From Peptostreptococcaceae bacterium (GTDB lineage: Bacteria; Bacillota; Clostridia; Peptostreptococcales; Peptostreptococcaceae), in contig CABIZO010000003.1 in assembly GCA_902363255.1 (NCBI GenBank), positions 620,001-684,000 on the forward strand: a stretch of 64,000 nt of DNA. The letters are read 5' to 3'. Positions 33,318-41,874 of the stretch are shown here, in pieces; the stretch's first letter is position 1; each line of letters opens with the position of its first letter. Below the pieces are notes generated by a model that worked only from the letters and a program-made list of their open reading frames with translations, was not told the DNA's origin and ran no database searches. The position numbers were made by a program, and so were the translations under genes.

Positions 33318-35987
33318 TTATACTAATTCTTTTTCTTTTTTAGTTTCTTTTACTGTTTTTACTACTTTTGTTGATGGATATATATTTTTATATATCTCAT
33401 GTAACTCAGTTACTAATGGTAATCTTGGGTTAGCTGGTGTACATTGATCATCAAATGCATCTAAAGCTAATTTCTCTATTGCACCAAAGTAAGTTTCTCT
33501 ATCTATACCGCACTCTTCTACAGACATTGGCATATTTAGGCTCATCATTAAATCTTTTATAGCTTGAACTAAGCTTATAACTCCTTGTTCTACTGTATCA
33601 GCTTTTAATCCAAGACCTTTAGCTATTTCAGCATATTTCTTGTCAGCTACGAAAGATTTATATTTAGGGAATGCAGCAAATTTAGTTGGCATTTGAGCAT
33701 TGTATTCTATTACATGTGGTAATAATATTGCATTAGCTCTACCATGTGGTATATGGAATTCACTTCCTAATTTATGAGCTAATGAGTGGTTTACTCCCAA
33801 GAAAGCATTTGCGAATGCCATACCTGCCATGCAAGAAGCATTATGCATTTTTTCTCTAGCTTCTCTACCTTCTGCTGTATTTCCACCTTTATATGAAACT
33901 GGTAAATATTCAAATACCATTTGTATAGCTCTCATAGCTAATGCATCTGTATAATCAGTTGCCATTATTGAAACATAAGCTTCTATAGCATGAGTTAATA
34001 CATCAAGTCCTGTATCTGCAGTAACAGCTGCTGGTACTGACATTACGAATTGTGGATCTATTATAGCTATATCTGGAGTTAACTCATAATCAGCTAAAGG
34101 ATATTTTATATTATTAACTTTATCAGTTATAACAGCAAATGAAGTTACTTCTGAACCAGTTCCTGAAGTAGTTGGAATAGCTACCATTTTAGCTTTTCTT
34201 CCTAATTTAGGGAACTTAAATACTCTTTTTCTTATATCAGCAAATTTAAGTCTTAAATCTTCAAAGTCTGCTTCTGGGTTTTCATAGAATAACCACATAC
34301 CTTTAGCAGCATCCATTGCAGATCCCCCACCTAATGCTATTATTGTATCTGGATTGAACTTTCTCATAGCTTCAGCACCATTTAATACTGTGTCAACAGA
34401 TGGGTCTGGTTCTACATCAGCAAATATTTCTATCATTACTGGATTTCTTCTTTTTCTTAAGTGGTAAGCTAATTTATCAGCATATCCAAGTTGAACCATC
34501 ATTCTATCTGTAACTATCATTACTCTTTCAACATTTTCCATTTTTTCTAGATATTGAATTGAGTGCATTTCATGATATATTTTTTCAGGAATTTTAAACC
34601 ATTGCATATTAACTCTCCTCTTAGTCACTTTCTTAACATTTATTAAGTTTACTGCTGATACGTTATCTGTAGTTGAGTTATTACCCATTGATCCGCATCC
34701 TAAAGTTAATGATGGAGTATTTACGTTGTAAAGGTCTCCTATAGCTCCATGTGTAGATGGTGCATTTACTAATAATCTTCCTGTTCTTACTCTTTTTGAG
34801 AATTCCGCTATTACATCATCATTATTTGTGTGTACAACAGCTGAATGTCCAAGTCCACCAAATTCCGTCATTTCGACACATTTTTGTATTCCTTCTTCAG
34901 CATTTTTAACTTTTATACAAGCTAATACTGGAGATAATTTTTCTTTTGATAATGGATAATCCATTCCTACTCCACCTATTTCAGCTACTAAAATTTTAGC
35001 ATCTTTTGGAGCTTCAAATCCTGCCATTTTAGCTATAGTATAAGGACTTTGTCCAACTATATTTGGATTTAATGTTTTAGTTTCAGGATTTATAACTGTT
35101 TTTTCTAATAATTCTTTTTCTTTTCCTTCTACAAAGTAGCAGTTATAATGTTTAAGTAAAGCTACCACTTCATCATATATGCACTCTTCTACTATAACTG
35201 CTTGTTCAGAAGCACATATCATTCCGTTATCAAATGATTTAGATAATATTAAATCATTTACTGCTTGTTTTATATCAGCAGATTTTTCTATGAAACAAGG
35301 TACATTTCCTGCTCCAACTCCTAATGCTGGTTTTCCTGAAGAGTAAGCTGACTTAACCATTCCAGGACCTCCAGTTGCAAGTATTAATGATACTCCTGAA
35401 TGTTTCATTAATGCTGCTGATGCTTCTAATGATGGAGCTTCTATCCATTGAACACAATTTTCTGGTGCTCCAGCTTCTATAGCTGCATCTCTTAATATTC
35501 TAGCTGCTTCAGCAGAACATTTTTGAGCTGATGGATGGAAAGAGAAAATTATTGGATTTCTACCTTTCATAGATATTAATGTTTTGAACATTGTAGTTGA
35601 AGTTGGATTTGTAACAGGAGTTACACCCGCTACTACACCTATTGGTTCTGCAACCTTCATGTATCCTTCTTCTTCATTTTCTTCTATAACACCAACTGTT
35701 TTTGTATATTTTATATTATTATAAATATATTCTGTCGCGAACATATTTTTAGTTACTTTATCTTCAAATATCCCTCTACCAGTTTCGTCTACTGCGAATC
35801 TTGCAAGTTCTATATGTTTATCAAGACCTGCTTTTGCCATTGCTGCTACTATTTTATCTGTAGCTTCTTGATCTAATTTTAACATAGCCTCTTTAGCTAC
35901 ATTTGCTTTCTCAACTAATTCATTAATCATATTTTCTACATTTACTTCTTGGTTTGTAACTTTAACTTTTTTTGTTTCTTTACTCAT
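33318..35987 (-). CDS. adhE: Bifunctional acetaldehyde-CoA/alcohol dehydrogenase AdhE (copy 2)
   Basis: An 889-residue AdhE, paralogue of the protein at 25654. Order: acylating ALDH domain (about 1-445, catalytic Cys in DNGMICASEQAVIV), linker with KKVTKRRVNMQWFKIPEKIY, iron ADH domain (GGGSAMDAAKGMW, DTGLDVLTHAIEAYV, NHSLAHKLGSEFHIPHGRAN). It differs from copy 1 by an extra lysine-rich tail (VVKTVKETKKEKELV). The start has AGGGGGAGTTTCCAA. A full Rex operator lies between promoter and gene, so transcription should rise when NADH/NAD+ is high. It is the better candidate for the main fermentative ethanol enzyme. Confidence 0.97.
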   Translation of the reverse strand: MSKETKKVKVTNQEVNVENMINELVEKANVAKEAMLKLDQEATDKIVAAMAKAGLDKHIELARFAVDETGRGIFEDKVTKNMFATEYIYNNIKYTKTVGVIEENEEEGYMKVAEPIGVVAGVTPVTNPTSTTMFKTLISMKGRNPIIFSFHPSAQKCSAEAARILRDAAIEAGAPENCVQWIEAPSLEASAALMKHSGVSLILATGGPGMVKSAYSSGKPALGVGAGNVPCFIEKSADIKQAVNDLILSKSFDNGMICASEQAVIVEECIYDEVVALLKHYNCYFVEGKEKELLEKTVINPETKTLNPNIVGQSPYTIAKMAGFEAPKDAKILVAEIGGVGMDYPLSKEKLSPVLACIKVKNAEEGIQKCVEMTEFGGLGHSAVVHTNNDDVIAEFSKRVRTGRLLVNAPSTHGAIGDLYNVNTPSLTLGCGSMGNNSTTDNVSAVNLINVKKVTKRRVNMQWFKIPEKIYHEMHSIQYLEKMENVERVMIVTDRMMVQLGYADKLAYHLRKRRNPVMIEIFADVEPDPSVDTVLNGAEAMRKFNPDTIIALGGGSAMDAAKGMWLFYENPEADFEDLRLKFADIRKRVFKFPKLGRKAKMVAIPTTSGTGSEVTSFAVITDKVNNIKYPLADYELTPDIAIIDPQFVMSVPAAVTADTGLDVLTHAIEAYVSIMATDYTDALAMRAIQMVFEYLPVSYKGGNTAEGREAREKMHNASCMAGMAFANAFLGVNHSLAHKLGSEFHIPHGRANAILLPHVIEYNAQMPTKFAAFPKYKSFVADKKYAEIAKGLGLKADTVEQGVISLVQAIKDLMMSLNMPMSVEECGIDRETYFGAIEKLALDAFDDQCTPANPRLPLVTELHEIYKNIYPSTKVVKTVKETKKEKELV

Positions 35988-36026
35988 TTGGAAACTCCCC
36001 CTAAAATAATATAATGTTAATAAACC

Positions 36027-36044
36027 TTGTTATATTTTTAACAA
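36027..36044 (-). promoter_or_regulatory. Rex operator upstream of adhE copy 2
   Basis: TTGTTATATTTTTAACAA, a perfect TTGTTA-N6-TAACAA match to the Rex binding site, about 11 bases downstream of the predicted transcription start. Rex would block transcription when NAD+ is high. Confidence 0.85.
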
Positions 36045-36061
36045 CTTTTTTTATATTACTT

Positions 36062-36090
36062 ATAATAATTTATATTCTTTTTCATGTCAA
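36062..36090 (-). promoter_or_regulatory. Predicted promoter of adhE copy 2
   Basis: On the minus strand TTGACA (36090-36085), 17-base spacer, TATTAT (36067-36062). Confidence 0.75.
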
Positions 36091-36120
36091 TACATTTGTT
36101 AAATTTTTATCAAATTATTA

Positions 36121-36637
36121 TATAAAAGTTTATTTATACATCCAGTTAAGTCAAATATAGCTTATATTCTCATTTATTTTATTATTTTTTATAATATATA
36201 GAAAATGCCTCTTCATTTAGACTGAGATTCTTTCCATTTTAGATTTTAATATTTTTTTAACAATTAATCATATTATAATGAAATTTTAATTATAAAGTTC
36301 TCTACTGAAGTATTAATAACTTATTCTTTAGGAAATTATATTTCACCTATAAATTTAATTAGATATTTTAAATTTGTAGCATCACTAAGATTATGAACAC
36401 TAGCCAATGTATGAGTATGTACATCTAATTTTATATGTAAGTTGTATATATACAATCTATTTCCTACTTAACTTTTTATTGAATTTATGAATAAAAACTT
36501 TTAAACTATATATTATTGTTTAAAATTAACATTAATTAATTTCAATGTTGATATTATACAAAATTATTGTACAAAATTTTAATAATATAATTATTTTAAA
36601 ATATTTTACATTGTTTTAACATCAAACAGGAGGAATT
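36121..36637. other. Long non-coding gap before the HAD gene
   Basis: About 500 bases of AT-rich sequence without an intact gene. The minus strand at about 36345-36431 reads KLDVHTHTLASVHNLSDATN and continues to a stop, which resembles the start of a PHP-domain (YcdX-like) phosphatase (DxHTHTxASxH), but no further domain follows. It may be a short gene remnant. I see no riboswitch or tRNA. Confidence 0.3.
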
Positions 36638-37456
36638 ATGAGTTACAAATTAATCGCATTAGATATTGATGGAACTTTAATCAATAGTTCACACCAACTT
36701 ACAGAAGGTGTAAAAAAAGCTATACAAAGTGCAAAAGAAAAAGGGGTTAAGATTGTTTTATGTACTGGTAGACCTCTAAAAGGAGTTGAACTATTTTTAG
36801 AAGAGTTAAATCTTAAAGAAAAAGGAGACTATGCCGCTACATTTAATGGTGCCTTAGTTCAAGATACTTTTACTAAAAATCCTGTATCTCACTTAACACT
36901 AAATTATAATGACTTAATAGATTTATACAATCTAAGCATTAAAGTTGGATCTAGAAGTCATTTCTATGATACAAAAACTCTTTATACTTTTAATAAAGAC
37001 ATCAGTGATTATACTGTATTAGAATCTCATTTAACTGGAGTTCATTTAAATGTTACTACACTAAGTGAAGTACCTAAAGATATTGCTATGTCTAAATTTA
37101 TGATGATAGACCATCCTGAAATATTAGACGAATGTATAAAGAAAATTCCTAAAGAGTACTATGATAGATATACAATAGTTAGAAGTACTCCTTCTTTTTT
37201 AGAATTCCTAAATCCAGATGCAAATAAAGGTAGTGGTATATCATTACTTGCTAAAGAACTTGGTATAAAAAAAGAAGAAATAATATGTGTTGGTGATGCA
37301 GGAAACGATAAACATATGATAGAATATGCTGGTCTTGGAGTTGCTATGGGAAATGCTACTGAAGAAATAAAAGATTTAGCTGACTATATTACTCTTTCCA
37401 ACAATGAAGATGGTGTCGCTCATGTTATAAACAAATTTATATTAGAAGAAAGATAA
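36638..37456 (+). CDS. Cof-type HAD-IIB family hydrolase
   Basis: A 272-residue haloacid-dehalogenase-superfamily phosphatase with a type IIB cap. Motif I is LDIDGTLINS (residues 7-16; nucleophile Asp8, acid Asp10), motif II is VLCTGRP, motif III the NKGSG lysine, and motif IV GDAGNDKHMIEYAGLGVAMGN. Enzymes of this group dephosphorylate sugar phosphates, FMN or other small metabolites; the substrate here is unknown. The start has AACAGGAGGAATT. Monocistronic with its own terminator. Confidence 0.92.
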   Translation: MSYKLIALDIDGTLINSSHQLTEGVKKAIQSAKEKGVKIVLCTGRPLKGVELFLEELNLKEKGDYAATFNGALVQDTFTKNPVSHLTLNYNDLIDLYNLSIKVGSRSHFYDTKTLYTFNKDISDYTVLESHLTGVHLNVTTLSEVPKDIAMSKFMMIDHPEILDECIKKIPKEYYDRYTIVRSTPSFLEFLNPDANKGSGISLLAKELGIKKEEIICVGDAGNDKHMIEYAGLGVAMGNATEEIKDLADYITLSNNEDGVAHVINKFILEER

Positions 37457-37460
37457 TCCT

Positions 37461-37503
37461 TAAAGAAACTACTTAATATAATTTTTAGTAGTTTCTTTTT
37501 TAT
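37461..37503 (+). terminator. Terminator of the HAD hydrolase gene
   Basis: AAAGAAACTACT pairs with AGTAGTTTCTTT, then TTTT. Confidence 0.88.
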
Positions 37504-37588
37504 ATGTATTTATAGACATCAGTATTAAATAACTGTAAAATATTTCTTGTTATAATTTTTAAAAATATACTCAAAAGGAGCATCTATA

Positions 37589-39388
37589 ATGGAGAATACT
37601 AATTCTGTAGACATATATAAATTATTTTTAGAAAATATACCTTATCCTGTATGGATACAAGATATTGATACAAAAATAATTTTTATAAATGATCATTATG
37701 AAAATCTTTATAATATAAAGTATAGCGACATAATTGGAAAGAAAACTATCGAAGTACTACATAAAGAAAAGGCCGATATTTATAATAGACAACTTGAAGA
37801 AACTTTAACTACAAAAAAAGTAACTACCTCCGAATCACTTATCAAAGGTTTATACTTTAGAGCATATGTATTTCCTATACTTGATAAAAATCATGAAGTA
37901 CAAGGCGTTGCCGGAATAGTTATGGATATAAATGAAAAAAAACAAAGACAATTAGAGCTAATACACCAAAAAAATATTTTAAGAACTATTATTGATACAC
38001 TTCCTGAGTCCATCTTTTACAAAGATGAAAATTCACGATATCTAGGTTATAATAAAGCATTTTTAGATAACTTTAAAAGTCTGCATAAATGTGATTCATT
38101 AGATGAGAACAGTTTATTAGAAAAAACAGACTTAGATTTAATGTATGAAAAGCATAAAGCTATGGATTTCTATAAACAAGATAAAAAAATTTTAAGAACT
38201 AAAAAATCAATCAGTTTTGAAAATTCTTATACTCATTATAAGGGACATACAGTCACTGAAGAAAGTATAAAAACACCAATAATTGATGACTATGGAAATG
38301 TAAGTGGAATTGTTGGTATATCAAGAGATATTACACAACAAAAAAACTTAGAAGAAAAATTAAGATATTTAAGCGAAATAGACGTTCTTACTAATCTTTA
38401 TAATAGAAATAGTTTTGAAGAGAAAATAAAAAAACTTAATAAAGAAAAGTACCATCCATTGGGTATTATCATGGGTGATGTTAATGGCCTAAAGTTAATA
38501 AATGATACCCTTGGACATTTAGAAGGTGATAAATTATTAAGAAGTATATCTAATGTTTTAAAATCTTCTTGTTCTAAAAGCGGTTATGTATTTAGATGGG
38601 GCGGAGATGAATTTATCATCCTTATTCCAAATGCTGATGAATTAAAATGCGATAACTTAATAAAAAAAATTTCAAATGATTGCAAAGAATACGATTATCA
38701 ATATATGCAACTTAGCATTTCTTTAAGTGCTGTTGTTAAGAATAATGTTGACGAAGATATTTATGAATGTATAAAAAAAGTAGAAGAAAAGGTATATCGC
38801 CATAAGCTATTAGATAACAAAAGTATTAAAAGCTCTATTATGGATTCTTTGTTAAAAAGCTTAGAAGAAAAAAATTTAGAAACTAGAGAACATGCTCAAA
38901 GAGTAACTGAATATGCACTAGCCCTAGGTGAGAGATTGAATTTTAAAATTTCTGAGTTAGACGAATTGATTTTAGTAGCTACACTTCACGATATTGGTAA
39001 AATAGGTATTAGCGAAGATATATTATTGAAGACAGACCCTCTTACTAATGATGAGTTTGAAATAATGAAATCTCATACAGAAAAAGGATATCGTATTATA
39101 AATGCATCCAGCCAATTAGATACTGTAGCCAAAAGCGTACTCACACATCATGAAAGATGGGATGGCAAAGGTTATCCCCTTGGTTTAAAAGAAGAAGAAA
39201 TTCCTTTATTATCCAGAATAATCAACATTGCAGATTCTTTTGATGTTATGACTAATAATAGGCCTTATAAAAGTGCTATGAGCAAAGATGAAGCAATAAA
39301 AGAGCTTAATAGGTGCGCAGGTACACAATTTGATCCTACTTTAGTTAAGTATTTTATAGAATATATTATTAATGATATAGAGGTATAA
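37589..39388 (+). CDS. PAS-PAS-GGDEF-HD-GYP signalling protein (copy 1)
   Basis: A 599-residue cytoplasmic c-di-GMP protein. Two PAS sensor domains (about 10-120 and 130-255), a GGDEF domain with an intact GGDEF in FRWGGDEFIILIP, and an HD-GYP domain (LHDIGKIGI, then HHERWDGKGYPLGL and RIINIADSFDVMT). Intact motifs in both output domains predict both synthesis and hydrolysis of c-di-GMP, the balance being set by the PAS domains. No RxxD inhibitory site precedes GGDEF. No transmembrane helix, so it senses an internal or diffusible signal. A paralogue with the same architecture lies at 41875-43632. The start has AAAAGGAGCATCTATA. Confidence 0.93.
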   Translation: MENTNSVDIYKLFLENIPYPVWIQDIDTKIIFINDHYENLYNIKYSDIIGKKTIEVLHKEKADIYNRQLEETLTTKKVTTSESLIKGLYFRAYVFPILDKNHEVQGVAGIVMDINEKKQRQLELIHQKNILRTIIDTLPESIFYKDENSRYLGYNKAFLDNFKSLHKCDSLDENSLLEKTDLDLMYEKHKAMDFYKQDKKILRTKKSISFENSYTHYKGHTVTEESIKTPIIDDYGNVSGIVGISRDITQQKNLEEKLRYLSEIDVLTNLYNRNSFEEKIKKLNKEKYHPLGIIMGDVNGLKLINDTLGHLEGDKLLRSISNVLKSSCSKSGYVFRWGGDEFIILIPNADELKCDNLIKKISNDCKEYDYQYMQLSISLSAVVKNNVDEDIYECIKKVEEKVYRHKLLDNKSIKSSIMDSLLKSLEEKNLETREHAQRVTEYALALGERLNFKISELDELILVATLHDIGKIGISEDILLKTDPLTNDEFEIMKSHTEKGYRIINASSQLDTVAKSVLTHHERWDGKGYPLGLKEEEIPLLSRIINIADSFDVMTNNRPYKSAMSKDEAIKELNRCAGTQFDPTLVKYFIEYIINDIEV

Positions 39389-39410
39389 TCCCTCTATATC
39401 ATTTTATTTT
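39371..39410 (+). terminator. Terminator of the GGDEF/HD-GYP gene (copy 1)
   Basis: AATGATATAGAGG pairs with CCTCTATATCATT, then TTATTTT; the stem includes the last codons. Confidence 0.85.
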
Positions 39411-39418
39411 ATAAATTA

Positions 39419-39892
39419 TTACGCTAACTCTGATTTTTCAATACTCTTTTCCATTGTAGATTTTTTATAGTAAGTTCTAAATAAAGAAAACACAACTATA
39501 ACACCAAGAGCTATAGCTCCACTGGCAAATAATACATTTGCTCCTGTTGCAAAAGCTTGTTGAAAATCTCCTTCTATAACATAAGACATCGTATTATACA
39601 ATCCAAGACCTGGAATTAAGGTTATTATTCCTGGAACAACAAATAAAATTGTTGGCTTTTTCATTTTCCTTGCTAATATCTCACATAATAATGCTGCTAC
39701 AGAAGCTGCTACGAAATTAGAACTCATCATATCAAATCCTATTCTCATTAAAATAACATATATTATCCAAGATATCATTCCAATAGCTCCAGCTATATAT
39801 AATGTCTTTTTAGGAGAGTTTAAAAAAACTGCAAAACCAACTGCTGCTAAGTATGAAAATATTATGTGTATATAAAGTGGCATCCAAATCAT
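39419..39892 (-). CDS. Threonine/serine exporter, small subunit (YjjB/ThrE C-terminal type)
   Basis: A 157-residue membrane protein with about five helices of the ThrE_2 (DUF3815) family, the C-terminal half of ThrE exporters. Visible features: LPLYIHIIFSYLAAVGFAVF at the start and IPGLGLYN (residues about 98-105). I placed the start at the ATG at 39892, which overlaps the previous gene's stop as TAATG and has GGGAGGG upstream. With the partner encoded just before it, it forms a split threonine/serine (or, in E. coli YjjPB, succinate) exporter. Translational coupling supports equal amounts of both subunits. Confidence 0.88.
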   Translation of the reverse strand: MIWMPLYIHIIFSYLAAVGFAVFLNSPKKTLYIAGAIGMISWIIYVILMRIGFDMMSSNFVAASVAALLCEILARKMKKPTILFVVPGIITLIPGLGLYNTMSYVIEGDFQQAFATGANVLFASGAIALGVIVVFSLFRTYYKKSTMEKSIEKSELA

Positions 39893-40680
39893 TATAATAA
39901 CCCTCCCCATTTCACATAGACATTCATAGACATACCTACACCAACTGCTATAGCTGTTGCAATTATTCCTGCATCAATTGCTCTACCAACTCCAGACATC
40001 AACTCTCCTGAAACTAAATCTCTTATAGCTTTTATAAAAGGTACTCCAGGTAAAAGTGGCATTATAGATCCAACAATTAACATCTTTGGTGTATCTAATA
40101 TTCCTATTTCAACCAAACCTATACCACAAAATCCTATTATTATAGATGCAACTAATGTTGCGAATACTGGTATATTACTTATCTTTTTTACTTTTTCAAA
40201 AGTAATCATTGCAATTACAGATGTTATAAGTGTGAGCATAAATGTAAGTACATTGTCTCCACCTACTAAAACAGCAAAACTAGAAGACCCTATAGCAGTC
40301 CAAATATTTACTGCTCTTTGAGTATGAGCTGGCTTATATTCTAAATGTTTTAATTCAGATATAGCTTCATCAATTGACATGTCTGTATTGCTAACAAATT
40401 TTCTAGAGAAATCATTCAATACATCCACTACATTTAAATTAATACATCTATTCTCTATTACTTTCATAAAAGTATAACCATCAAATCTATCATCAGATAC
40501 TATAATTGTATTAGGTGCCATAAATACATTTATATGATAAAATCCTCTCGATTTACAAATCCTCTTTACAGTATCTTCAACTCTAAATGTTTCTGCTCCA
40601 TTCTCAAGCATTAACTGTCCTATAAATGTTGCTAATCTTAGTACGTCTTTTTTATATTTGTGATTATTTTTTTCTGTCAT
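39892..40680 (-). CDS. Threonine/serine exporter, large subunit (YjjP/ThrE N-terminal type)
   Basis: A 262-residue protein of the ThrE (DUF1212) family: a soluble N-terminal half with the signature LMLENGAETFRVEDTVKRIC (residues about 21-40) and five C-terminal helices, with the LLPGVPFIKAIRDLVSGELM segment. The start at 40680 (ATG ACA GAA) has GAGGTG 8 bases upstream; the longer frame begins inside that site. The stop overlaps the start of the small subunit. Exports threonine/serine in characterised relatives; a dicarboxylate role is the alternative. Confidence 0.88.
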   Translation of the reverse strand: MTEKNNHKYKKDVLRLATFIGQLMLENGAETFRVEDTVKRICKSRGFYHINVFMAPNTIIVSDDRFDGYTFMKVIENRCINLNVVDVLNDFSRKFVSNTDMSIDEAISELKHLEYKPAHTQRAVNIWTAIGSSSFAVLVGGDNVLTFMLTLITSVIAMITFEKVKKISNIPVFATLVASIIIGFCGIGLVEIGILDTPKMLIVGSIMPLLPGVPFIKAIRDLVSGELMSGVGRAIDAGIIATAIAVGVGMSMNVYVKWGGLL

Positions 40681-40758
40681 AAACATACACCTCATGTCTA
40701 TTATAATTCTACTAGAAATAGATTATATCATTTTACTTTCAATATATAAAGAAGAAAT

Positions 40759-41021
40759 TTATTTATTTAATTCTATTTTCATATAATAGATATTAGGTGT
40801 TTCAGCTTTGCTAATTTTATGATTACCAACTTCTAAATTTAACTGTAGTATTCCATTAGTAACTTTATGCCATTTGGAGAATTTCTTATTAAAAATTCCC
40901 CTCCATAAACCGTAACATCTCAACCTCTCCCTTTAAAAGTTAAATTATATATACCTTTTAATTGAATATATCTACTAAATTTTAATCTAAAATATCTTAT
41001 ACTTTTAATTAGCCTATACAT
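40759..41021 (-). pseudogene. Decayed small gene of unknown family
   Basis: From ATG at 41021 the minus strand reads MYRLIKSIRYFRLKFSRYIQ, LKGIYNLTFKGRG, a TGA stop, then DVTVYGG. After a frameshift it resumes KKFSKWHKVTNGILQLNLEV, GNHKISKAETPNIYYMKIEL and ends at a stop at 40759. Both parts look like genuine coding sequence joined by one stop and one frameshift. The parent protein of about 85 residues is not one I recognise. It fills most of a 470-base gap. Confidence 0.4.
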
Positions 41022-41085
41022 CTATTACCATTTTACCTATTTATTTATAGTTTGTTTAAATGTGAAAATTTTTAACTATAATATA

Positions 41086-41117
41086 AGAAGGTATCGATTA
41101 AAAAATCGATACCTTCT
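41086..41117. terminator. Terminator of the PH-domain gene
   Basis: AGAAGGTATCGATT with its perfect complement around a short A-rich loop. Confidence 0.8.
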
Positions 41118-41151
41118 AGTAGTTTTCATATTTAATAGTAAAATTTATTTA

Positions 41152-41775
41152 TTAATTATTTATATATTTTTCAAATACATATCCAAAATCCTTATTATTA
41201 TAAGTCTCTCTTATGTCATTCATCCAATCAAAATTAAACTTAGTAATTTCTTCTATCATAGTTGCTGCATTGCCTTCCATACGGCCTTTACCTATGGCAT
41301 CGTTAGCCATATTTAAACTTTTCATACCATATTCGTAAGATTGTCTATTTTTATATTGAATCTTTCCAATTTCAAATAATGCTTTATATAAATCTTTTAA
41401 TTGCTCTATTTGTTTTTTATCAACATCTATACTAAAGTAATTATCATCAAAACTAAATTTTATTTCTACATCTAAATCTACTGTCCCTGCTGTTTCCAAC
41501 GTTACTGAATGAACATTTTCACTACGAAATTCGTGTCTTTTTACTACTCTTTTTTTGCTCACAGCAGATGCGCCATCAACATGTATTAACCCCCTGTTTG
41601 TAAACACATACTCATCTGATTTTGATTTTATAACAAAGTAGATTTTTTCCCCATCTTCATTCATTATATAATCATCTCCATCAACTTTATTAAAGTCTTC
41701 TGGATCTATTATTTTTCCTATATCAGATAAGCCAAGTGTATCTGCTGCCATTTTCCCAAATATATTTCCTGCCAT
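41152..41775 (-). CDS. PH-domain (YvbH-like) protein
   Basis: A 207-residue soluble protein with a bacterial pleckstrin-homology-like domain (about 30-125; YFVIKSKSDEYVFTNRGLIH, VKRHEFRSENVHSVTLETAG, VEIKFSFDDNYFSIDVDKK) and a helical C-terminal part (KALFEIGKIQYKNRQSYEYG) like the YvbH oligomerisation region. The start at 41775 has GGAGGATAAA; the longer frame starts at a TTG inside that site. Function unknown in the family, with stress-related expression reported for some relatives. Monocistronic. Confidence 0.8.
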   Translation of the reverse strand: MAGNIFGKMAADTLGLSDIGKIIDPEDFNKVDGDDYIMNEDGEKIYFVIKSKSDEYVFTNRGLIHVDGASAVSKKRVVKRHEFRSENVHSVTLETAGTVDLDVEIKFSFDDNYFSIDVDKKQIEQLKDLYKALFEIGKIQYKNRQSYEYGMKSLNMANDAIGKGRMEGNAATMIEEITKFNFDWMNDIRETYNNKDFGYVFEKYINN

Positions 41776-41874
41776 TTTATCCTCCAAGTTACTTAGTTTT
41801 TATATGTTTATATTATACCATTTTGATATTTATATTCAATTATGCTTATCTTTTAATTCTAGCTATCATAAAGC

